DNA of 64,000 bases, from the NCBI RefSeq assembly GCF_900113685.1, contig NZ_FOQG01000016.1:34626-98625 (forward strand). Reading direction: 5' to 3'. This document shows positions 49,677 through 56,288 of the stretch, in pieces (within the stretch, counting starts at the first letter, position 1; each line of letters begins with the position of its first letter). A model generated the notes under the pieces. It had not been told where the DNA came from, ran no database searches, and saw only the letters and a program-made list of their open reading frames with translations. A program made the translations under genes and the position numbers. The stretch comes from Nocardioides psychrotolerans (GTDB lineage Bacteria; Actinomycetota; Actinomycetes; Propionibacteriales; Nocardioidaceae).

Positions 49677-50726
49677 TCAGACCCGCTCGACCGGGACGGC
49701 CGAGGTGGTGGTCGTGGGGTGCGACTGGAGGCTCCGCCGTTCGAACTTCTGCCCCGTGGCGATGCCGCCGAGGTAGAAGGCGACGAAGGCGATCATGATC
49801 CCGGCGATGTCGTCGGCGAGGTAGTGCCAGCCGAAGTAGAGGGTCGCGACGATGGTGATCGCGAAGTTGGCCCAGAAGACGATCTTGAGCAGGCGGCTGC
49901 GCAGGGTGAACTGCACCATCAGGGCGATCAACAGCGTGATGGCGGTGTGCAGGCTGGCGAAGCCCGCCACGGACTGCACGACACCGGTGACACCACCGTG
50001 GATGACGTCGACCCGGTCTGCGGCCAGGGCGTTCATCAGGTCGGTGGTGGGGGTGCGGTCGAGGCCCTGGTAGCGGGAGAAGTACTCGAAGCCGGGGCCC
50101 TTGGTGGGCAGCGCGTAGTAGGACAGCGTGCCCAGGGACCAGGCGATGCACTGCGACGTGGCGAACCAGTAGCCGAAGGAGATGTTGCGCGACCACACCA
50201 GCCAGGCCGTCAGGGCGAGCGGCACCAGCGGCAGGAACCAGACGTAGATCGTGGACAGGAAGTGCGCCGAGACGCCCTGGCCGAGGATCGCGTGGAGGAC
50301 CACCGGCGGGTCGGCGCCGAAGAAGAGGACGCGGTCGAGATACATCAGCTCGCGGTCGTACTCGACGTCCGGTCTGGCGATCGGCAGGCAGGACTTGAGG
50401 TTGCGATAGCTGACGTAGGTGACGTAGAAGGACACGATCCCGAGCACCACCAGGGTGATCCGCTCGCGGCCCCAGTGGGTGCGGATGCGCTCGCGCACGA
50501 TGGGCAGCATCGCCTTCGGCTTCAGCCGCGAGAACCACAGCGTCCGGGGCAGCAGGTCGAGCAGACCGGCGCCGAAGAGCAGCAGCGGCAGCCGCAGCCA
50601 CGACGGACCGAGGAACGAGCCCTCGGGATCGAGCAGCGGGCGGTCGTAGTGGCGCGAGACGACGAACGCCAGCACGCCCATGACGAGGGCAGTGCCCACG
50701 AGGAGGACATAGGCACGGCGATACAC
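49677..50726 (-). CDS. PAP2-superfamily membrane protein (inositol phosphotransferase/IPC synthase-like)
   Basis: This 349-residue polytopic protein has about 8-9 helices. The PAP2 catalytic signature is split as LPTKGPGFEYF, FASLHTAITLLI (Ser/His) and YFGWHYLADDIAG (His/Asp), as in AUR1-like and DAG/inositol-phosphate transferases. It probably transfers or removes a phospho-headgroup on the outer face of the membrane; lipid phosphatase is the alternative. The GTG at 50726 is preceded by TACACT at 7 nt (50734-50739, leaderless). It is 34 bp after thiQ but likely transcribed on its own. Confidence 0.85.
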   Translation of the reverse strand: MYRRAYVLLVGTALVMGVLAFVVSRHYDRPLLDPEGSFLGPSWLRLPLLLFGAGLLDLLPRTLWFSRLKPKAMLPIVRERIRTHWGRERITLVVLGIVSFYVTYVSYRNLKSCLPIARPDVEYDRELMYLDRVLFFGADPPVVLHAILGQGVSAHFLSTIYVWFLPLVPLALTAWLVWSRNISFGYWFATSQCIAWSLGTLSYYALPTKGPGFEYFSRYQGLDRTPTTDLMNALAADRVDVIHGGVTGVVQSVAGFASLHTAITLLIALMVQFTLRSRLLKIVFWANFAITIVATLYFGWHYLADDIAGIMIAFVAFYLGGIATGQKFERRSLQSHPTTTTSAVPVERV

Positions 50727-50733
50727 GGTGGTC

Positions 50734-50739
50734 AGTGTA
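50734..50739 (-). promoter_or_regulatory. Leaderless -10 for the PAP2 gene
   Basis: TACACT, 7 nt before the GTG at 50726. Confidence 0.45.
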
Positions 50740-50760
50740 GAGAAGCCTCTTGCAGGAGTC

Positions 50761-51765
50761 TCATCCGATCACCGCGAGGCGCGAGCGGTCCACGGACAGC
50801 CGCACCGGCTCCCCTGCGCTGGGGTGGGTGTCGACAGCCGCGACGGCGTCCAGCTCACCGAGTCCCTCGAGGTCCACCACGAGCCGCACCTGGTCCGGCG
50901 TGACCCGCGCGGAGACGACGACACCGACCAGCGGATCACCCCGGGTGAGTGCCGCCGGCGGGGAGACGTCCACGGTCAGCGCCGATCGTCGTACGGCGAC
51001 CGCTCGGGCCGGTGCCAGCCCGGCGGCGATCAGGAGGCGTGCGGCAGCCGGCCCCTCGAGCACGCGGGCGTAGCCGAGGAAGAGCGCGGTGGCCGGGTCG
51101 ACGGGCGCGCGCCAGACCTCGTCGATCGCACCGCTCTGCACGAGCCGCCCGTCGCGCATGACCGCGAGCCGGTCGGCGACCGTGTAGGCCTCCTCGTGGT
51201 CGTGGGTGACCATGAGCGCGGTCGTCCCGGCGGTGACCAGGATCTCCCGCAGCTCACCGGCCAACCGCTCGCGCAGCCCGGCGTCGAGCGCCGAGAGCGG
51301 TTCGTCGAGCAGCAGCAGCCGCGGCTCGACGGCCAGGGACCGCGCCAGGGCGACCCGCTGGCGCTCGCCGCCGGAGAGGGTCGAGGGCAGGCGGTCGTCG
51401 TAGCCCTCGAGGCCGACGAGCGCGAGCAGGTCACGCACCCGGGTGGCGGTGTCGCGCGCCCGCCGCAGCCGCAGGGCGTAGCCGACGTTGCGCGCGACCG
51501 TGAGGTGGGTGAAGAGCTGCCCGTCCTGGAACATCAGGGCGAAGCCGCGCTTGTGGGTCGGAACGTGCGCGAGGTCCTCACCGGCCCAGGCGATGGTGCC
51601 GCGGGCGGGCTCGAGACCGGCGACCGCGCGCAGCAGGGTCGACTTGCCGGAGCCGGAGGGGCCGAGCACCGCCAGCACCTGCCCGGCCGGCAGCTCGAGG
51701 GAGACGTCGACGACGGCCGGCACCCCGTCGTAGTCGACCGAGACACCGGTGAGGGACAGGCTCAT
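50761..51765 (-). CDS. thiQ: Thiamine ABC transporter ATP-binding protein
   Basis: This 334-residue ATPase has Walker A GPSGSGKST, signature LSGGERQRVALARSL, Walker B LLLLDEPLSALD and switch THDHEEAYT, followed by a C-terminal TOBE-like domain of about 100 residues (LTVDVSPPAALTRGDPLVGVV). Its specificity for thiamine is inferred from the TPP riboswitch in front of the operon and the thiB/thiP neighbours. The ATG overlaps the permease stop by one base (TGATG). E. coli ThiQ is shorter and lacks the TOBE part. Confidence 0.88.
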   Translation of the reverse strand: MSLSLTGVSVDYDGVPAVVDVSLELPAGQVLAVLGPSGSGKSTLLRAVAGLEPARGTIAWAGEDLAHVPTHKRGFALMFQDGQLFTHLTVARNVGYALRLRRARDTATRVRDLLALVGLEGYDDRLPSTLSGGERQRVALARSLAVEPRLLLLDEPLSALDAGLRERLAGELREILVTAGTTALMVTHDHEEAYTVADRLAVMRDGRLVQSGAIDEVWRAPVDPATALFLGYARVLEGPAAARLLIAAGLAPARAVAVRRSALTVDVSPPAALTRGDPLVGVVVSARVTPDQVRLVVDLEGLGELDAVAAVDTHPSAGEPVRLSVDRSRLAVIG

Positions 51766-53408
51766 CAGATCGCTCCCAGGGACGGCACGCGCAGCCGCTC
51801 GACCGCCGCCATGACGACCGCGGTCGTGACGGCGAGGACGACGGAGGCGGCGAGGGCCATGCCGTAGTTCATCGCACCCGGGTGCCCGATCAGCCGGAAG
51901 ATCACCACGGGCAGCGTCGGGTGGTCGTCGCGCGCAAGGAACGCGGTCGCGCCGAACTCCCCCAGCGAGGCGGCGAACGCGAAGCCGGACGCTGCGACCA
52001 GCGGCTTCCACAGCACCGGCAGGTCGACGGTCATGACCGCCCGCAGGGGACCGGCGCCGAGCGACGCAGCCGCCTGGCGCTGCCGGTCGTCGATGCCGTC
52101 GAGGACCGGCACCAACGTGCGTACGACGAGCGGGAGCGCGACCAGCGCCTGCGCGAGCGGCACCAGCAGCGGGGAGTCACGCAGGTCCAGCGGGGGTGAG
52201 TCGAGGGTGATCAGGAAGCCGAAGCCCAGCGTCGCGGCGGAGACCCCGAGCGGCAGCATGAAGAAACCGTCGAGCAGCCCGCGGATGCGGCGCTCTGCCC
52301 TGGAACGCCACCGACGCGTGACCGCGAGGGCGACCAGGAGCCCCAACGAGAGGGACATCCACGTCGCGTCGACCGCTGTGCGCAGGGAGGTGGCGAGCGC
52401 CTCGGTGACCGGCACGAGCAGCGCCTGCTGGGAGCCGGTGGTCGTGAGCGCGCGGTAGTTGTCGAGGCTCCAGGCATCACCGACCTGCAGCGACCCGACC
52501 AGCAGGGTGACCAGGGGTGCGGCGACGAAGACCAGCAGCAGGCCGGTCGCCACCAGCTGTCCGAGGTCGCTGCGGCGGGGGCGGCGAGGACGGGCGGGGA
52601 CGCGGACGATGCTCGGATCGGCGCTCGCGCGCAGTCGTCCGGCGATCGCGAGGAGGACGACGACCGCGACCAGCTGCACGATGGACAGCGCGGCGGCGCC
52701 GGGCAGGTCGAGCAGGTCGGTCGTGAGCAGGTAGATCTCGGTCTCGACCGAGGAGTACTGCGTCCCCCCGAGGGTGAGCACGACGCCGAAGGACGTGGCA
52801 CAGAAGAGGAAGACGACGCTCGCGGCCGACACGATGGCCGGTCGCAGGCTCGGCAGCGTGACGGTGAGGAACACCTGGCGCGGGCTGGCCCCCAGCGCCG
52901 CGGCCGCCTCCGCCGGGCGGGCGTCCATCGACTCCCACGAGGCACCGACCGCACGGATCACCACGGCGGCGTTGAAGAACACCAGGCCGGCGAGGATCGC
53001 GACCGGCGTGCCGTCGAGGCCCAGGAACCCCAGCGGGCCGGCCTCACCCAGGAGCTGGCGGAACGCGACGCCGACGACGACGGTCGGCAGCACGAACGGC
53101 ACCAACAACGCCGCCCGGACCGCGCGCCGCAGCGGGAAGTCCAGGCGGTGCAGGACGTAGGCCGCCGGCAGCCCGACCGCGACAGCGAGCAGCGTCGCCA
53201 CCCCGGCCGACCACACGGTGAACCACACGACGCGACCGGTGCGCGGGCGGGTCAGCACGTCGAGCACCTCGCCGGGGGCGAAGTCGCCGTCGGGCCAGAA
53301 GCCCCGCGCCACCATGCCGCTCACGGGCAGCACGAAGAAGACGCCCAGCACCGCGACCGGCACCAGGGCCAGGCCGATCAGGGTGACCGGGCGTCTCCAC
53401 GTGGTCAT
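51765..53408 (-). CDS. thiP: Thiamine ABC transporter permease (fused double permease)
   Basis: This 547-residue protein has two homologous permease halves, about 12 helices in all, each with an EAA-type loop (AALGASPRQVFLTVTLPSLRPAI and ASLGAGPLRAVMTVDLPVLWKPL). This two-in-one form is typical of ThiP. A hydrophilic linker (PARPRRPRRSD) joins the halves. It starts 21 bp after the binding-protein stop and is coupled to thiQ. Confidence 0.9.
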   Translation of the reverse strand: MTTWRRPVTLIGLALVPVAVLGVFFVLPVSGMVARGFWPDGDFAPGEVLDVLTRPRTGRVVWFTVWSAGVATLLAVAVGLPAAYVLHRLDFPLRRAVRAALLVPFVLPTVVVGVAFRQLLGEAGPLGFLGLDGTPVAILAGLVFFNAAVVIRAVGASWESMDARPAEAAAALGASPRQVFLTVTLPSLRPAIVSAASVVFLFCATSFGVVLTLGGTQYSSVETEIYLLTTDLLDLPGAAALSIVQLVAVVVLLAIAGRLRASADPSIVRVPARPRRPRRSDLGQLVATGLLLVFVAAPLVTLLVGSLQVGDAWSLDNYRALTTTGSQQALLVPVTEALATSLRTAVDATWMSLSLGLLVALAVTRRWRSRAERRIRGLLDGFFMLPLGVSAATLGFGFLITLDSPPLDLRDSPLLVPLAQALVALPLVVRTLVPVLDGIDDRQRQAAASLGAGPLRAVMTVDLPVLWKPLVAASGFAFAASLGEFGATAFLARDDHPTLPVVIFRLIGHPGAMNYGMALAASVVLAVTTAVVMAAVERLRVPSLGAI

Positions 53409-53429
53409 CAGGGGTTCATCGCTGGAGGG

Positions 53430-54485
53430 TCAGCCGGTCGTGACGTCGCGCCACTGCGTCAGCCAGTCGTCGCGGTTGGCGGCCACCTCGGCCGGATCGA
53501 CCTCCCACGGGTCGGTCGGCTGCTGCGCGAAGGTCGCCCAGTCCTCGGGCAGCGCGGTGCCCTCGGCGACCGGGAAGACGTACATGCTGTCGGGGAGCGC
53601 AGCCTGGACCTCGGGACCGGTCAGGAAGTCGACCAGCGCACGGGCACCCTCGGGGTTGGCGGCGCCGGCCAGCACGCCGGCGTACTCCACCTGGGTGAAG
53701 CAGGTGTCGAGGAGCGCGCTGGTGGTCGTGCCGCCCTCGCCGTCGACGGTGAACGCCGGGGAGGAGTCGTAGGACAGCACGATCGGGCGGGTGCCCTTGC
53801 CCCCGCCCTGGGTGAAGTCGCCCTGGTAGGCCTCCGACCAGCCGCTGGTGAGCAGCGCCCCGTTGTCCATCAGGTCGGCCCAGAAGTCGGGCCACGCGTC
53901 CCCCTTCGCGGCGATCGTCGTGAGCAGGAACGCCAGCCCCGGCGAGCTCGTGGCGGCCGAGGGCAGCACGAAGAGGTCCTCGTACGTCGGGTCCGTCAGG
54001 TCGTCGAGCGTCTCCGGCGGGGCGATCCCCTCGGTCTCGAACCAGGTGTCGTCGACGTTGACGCACACGTTGCCGTTGTCGACCGGGGTGAGCGCGTGCT
54101 CGTCGTCGCCGTCCAGGTCGAAGTCGGACACGCCCGCGGGGGTGGTGTGCTCGTAGCCCTCGAACACGCCCTCCTCCAGCGCCCGCGACGCGAAGGTGTT
54201 GTCGACGCCGAACGCGACGTCGCCGGTCGGGTCGTCCTTGGTCAGCACGAGCTTGTTGGTCAGCGAGCCGGCGTCGCCGGAGGCTCGGACCACCAGCTCG
54301 AAGCCGGATTGCTCCTCGAAGGCCGCCCGGACCTCGTCGGGCAGCACGAAGGACTCGTGCGTGACCAGCACGACCTCGCTCCCCGCCTTCGCGGTGGCCT
54401 GTTCCTCATCGTCACCGGTGCCGATGAGTGAGCAGGAGGCCGTCGCGAACGCACACGTGAGCAGGACAGCAGAAATGGACTTCAT
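53430..54485 (-). CDS. thiB: Thiamine-binding lipoprotein
   Basis: This 351-residue periplasmic-type binding lipoprotein has a signal peptide with lipobox at SCS (ISAVLLTCAFATASCS) and a ThiB/TbpA-like domain: VVLVTHESFVLPDEVRAAFEE, GDVAFGVDNTFASRALEEGV, DNGNVCVNVDDTWF, LPSAATSSPGLAFLL and YDSSPAFTVDG. It captures thiamine for ThiPQ. A TPP riboswitch lies directly in front, with GGGAG of its 3' end 4 nt before the ATG, so translation is likely shut off by TPP. Confidence 0.92.
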   Translation of the reverse strand: MKSISAVLLTCAFATASCSLIGTGDDEEQATAKAGSEVVLVTHESFVLPDEVRAAFEEQSGFELVVRASGDAGSLTNKLVLTKDDPTGDVAFGVDNTFASRALEEGVFEGYEHTTPAGVSDFDLDGDDEHALTPVDNGNVCVNVDDTWFETEGIAPPETLDDLTDPTYEDLFVLPSAATSSPGLAFLLTTIAAKGDAWPDFWADLMDNGALLTSGWSEAYQGDFTQGGGKGTRPIVLSYDSSPAFTVDGEGGTTTSALLDTCFTQVEYAGVLAGAANPEGARALVDFLTGPEVQAALPDSMYVFPVAEGTALPEDWATFAQQPTDPWEVDPAEVAANRDDWLTQWRDVTTG

Positions 54486-54488
54486 GTG

Positions 54489-54578
54489 ACTCCCTTCGCC
54501 GGTGCTAACCGGAGCAGGTTCGAGGGTCTGCGGCTCTTCCGCACTCTCAGCAAGCTCGCGCTTGCTCCCCTGTCGTGA
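54489..54578 (-). ncRNA. TPP riboswitch (THI element)
   Basis: On the minus strand the leader shows the THI-box landmarks in order: GGGGAGC, CTGAGAGTG (complement of 54542-54550), ACCCTCGAACCTG (complement of 54515-54527), CCGGTTAGCACCGG and GAAGGGAG. The last motif is also the ribosome binding site of thiB, so TPP binding should hide it. It identifies the downstream ABC system as a thiamine (or precursor) importer. Confidence 0.95.
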
Positions 54579-54620
54579 ACTGCCAGACTAGCGACCGCCG
54601 TCGTGTGGCCGGTCACCCGG

Positions 54621-54703
54621 CCGAGTCGGCGCGATGTTGCACTGCCGAGTCGGCGCGATGTTGCACTGCCGAGTCGGCGCGATGTTGCACTGCCGAGTCG
54701 GCG
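54621..54703. repeat. Tandem array of the 24-bp palindromic repeat (3.5 copies)
   Basis: There are three identical 24-bp units (54621-54644, 54645-54668, 54669-54692) plus an 11-bp partial fourth. Each holds the GCCGAGTCGGC palindrome followed by GCGATGTTGCAC. There are no spacers between the units. The array starts 5 bp after the GNAT stop and ends about 40 bp upstream of the TPP riboswitch. Confidence 0.9.
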
Positions 54704-54708
54704 ACCCG

Positions 54709-55152
54709 TCACGCCTGGAGCGGGCGCCGCATCGGCAGGTGCGCGATGCCGTCCTCGAGGAACTCCTCGCCCTCCACGACGAAGCCGAACCCGGCGTAGA
54801 AGCTGGCCAGCGGCGACTGGGCGTCGAGCACGACCTCGCGGTCGGGGCAGACGCTGAGCGCGGTCTCCATCAGCGGCGCGGCCAGGCCTCGGCCGCGCGC
54901 ACCGGGGGCCAGCACGACGCGGCCGATGCGCCACACCGTCGGGTCGTCGAGCACGCGGGCGTAGCCGAGGAGGTCACCGTCGTCTTCGCCGGCACGGAGC
55001 AGCACGTGGCGGGTGCCGGGCTCGGTGTCGCGGCCGTCGAGATCGGGATAAGGGCACTCCTGCTCGACGACGAAGACCTCCTGGCGCAGCCGCCACACGG
55101 CATAGGCACCGGCGGGGTCGAGGGTGGCGAAGGGGATCGCGGCGATGTTCAT
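54709..55152 (-). CDS. GNAT family N-acetyltransferase (ElaA-like)
   Basis: This 147-residue single-domain acetyltransferase has YAVWRLRQEVFVVEQECPYPDLDGRD (ElaA-type N-terminus), RIGRVVLAPGARGRGLAAPLM (acetyl-CoA pyrophosphate site) and LDAQSPLASFYAGFGF. The substrate is unknown. ATG 55152 overlaps the stop of the esterase gene (ATGA), so it is the second gene of that pair. Confidence 0.87.
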   Translation of the reverse strand: MNIAAIPFATLDPAGAYAVWRLRQEVFVVEQECPYPDLDGRDTEPGTRHVLLRAGEDDGDLLGYARVLDDPTVWRIGRVVLAPGARGRGLAAPLMETALSVCPDREVVLDAQSPLASFYAGFGFVVEGEEFLEDGIAHLPMRRPLQA

Positions 55153-56069
55153 CGGAGGAACTCCAGGGTGCGTCGGAAGGCCTCGCGGGCCTCGGGGATC
55201 AGCGGCAGGATCGGGTAGACGTGGATCAGGTCGGGCTCCTCGACGTAGGTGAGGTCCCACGTCGACCCCGCGGCGCGGTCGGCCAGGAGCCGGCAGCCCG
55301 CCACGAGCAGGTCACGGGTCCCGCAGAACATCAGCGCGGGCGGCAGCCCGTCGAGGTCGGCCAGCGCCGGCGACGCCTCGGGGCTCCTCAGTGCGTCGGA
55401 CGACCCGGCCCACCACTCGGCGTACGACCGCAGCTTGGAGAGGGACAACCACGGGTCGATCGAGTCGAGCGCCTCGGTCTCCGGGGTGCTGGTGGTCAGG
55501 TCCACCCACGGGGAGATGAGCAGCAGGTGCGAGGGCTGCGGGCCACCGCGGTCACGGAGGGTCTGCGCGAGCGCCAGCGCGTAGCCACCGCCGGCCGAGT
55601 CGCCCGCGAGCACCAGCGGGCCCTGCCTGGCCCAGCGCGAGGCAAGGTCGGCCAGCGCCTCGTGGGAGTCGTGCGCCGTGTGCTCGGGCGCCAGGGGGTA
55701 GGCCGGCATCACGACGCGGGCGCCGAGCTCGCGGGCCAGCCGGGTCGCGTAGACGACGTGAGTGCGGTCCATCGGTGCCACGAACCCGCCGCCGTGGACG
55801 TAGAACAGCGTGCGCGTGATGCTCACGCCGCGGGGCGTCAGGACGTACGCCGGGAAGTCGCCCGCCGGGCCCGTCACCGTCTCCGTCAGCACCGCGACGT
55901 CCTTGTCGAACCCGCGGATCCGCCTGCTCGGCAGGTCCGGCTGCACCTGCCCCCACGCGGTGTGCCGGACCTCGATGCGCGCCCGCTCCTGCACCGGGCT
56001 GTCCAGCTCGCGGGACCCGCGGATCCTCGGGACCGCGAAGGCGAGCAGGGCATGGCGACGACTCGGCAT
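55149..56069 (-). CDS. Alpha/beta hydrolase, hormone-sensitive lipase family
   Basis: This esterase/lipase of about 306 residues has the oxyanion-hole motif YVHGGGFVAP, the nucleophile GDSAGGGYALALA, the acid DLLVAGCRLLADR region and a C-terminal catalytic His in DLIHVYP. It is cytosolic, with no clear signal. The substrate is probably a short-chain ester. ATG 56069 has GGAAGG 9 nt upstream; an earlier start (56150) would run into the 24-bp repeats. It overlaps the GNAT gene downstream. Confidence 0.88.
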   Translation of the reverse strand: MPSRRHALLAFAVPRIRGSRELDSPVQERARIEVRHTAWGQVQPDLPSRRIRGFDKDVAVLTETVTGPAGDFPAYVLTPRGVSITRTLFYVHGGGFVAPMDRTHVVYATRLARELGARVVMPAYPLAPEHTAHDSHEALADLASRWARQGPLVLAGDSAGGGYALALAQTLRDRGGPQPSHLLLISPWVDLTTSTPETEALDSIDPWLSLSKLRSYAEWWAGSSDALRSPEASPALADLDGLPPALMFCGTRDLLVAGCRLLADRAAGSTWDLTYVEEPDLIHVYPILPLIPEAREAFRRTLEFLR

Positions 56070-56120
56070 GGCGGCGAGCCTTCCACAGCCGGGCCGTCGC
56101 TCCGGTGCACGCAGGGCGGG

Positions 56121-56204
56121 CCGAGTCGGCGCAATGTGTCGTCGCGGCACCCACGGTGCAACATCGCGCCGACTCGGCAGTGCAACATCGCGCCGACTCG
56201 GCAG
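56121..56204. repeat. 24-bp repeat family, one forward and two reverse copies
   Basis: A decayed forward unit (GAGTCGGCGCAATGT, 56121-56138) faces two tandem reverse units (56157-56178 and 56181-56202), making an inverted pair with about 18 bp between the arms. This locus lies in a divergent intergenic region, so here the repeats cannot be simple terminators for neighbouring genes. Confidence 0.85.
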
Positions 56205-56276
56205 TGGGGATCAGCGCGCGTCCAGACCAGTGGACCCCTCCTGACGTCAAACCCGGACGCCGGTCCTCGCCGCACC

Positions 56277-56282
56277 TACGTT
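56277..56282 (+). promoter_or_regulatory. Leaderless -10 for the secreted propeller gene
   Basis: TACGTT followed by GAGCGC and the GTG at 56289, supporting that start codon. Confidence 0.5.
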
Positions 56283-56288
56283 GAGCGC

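Noticed and set aside
54621..54703. Possible CRISPR array
   Set aside because: The units follow each other without spacers, the period is 24 bp, and no cas genes are in the window.
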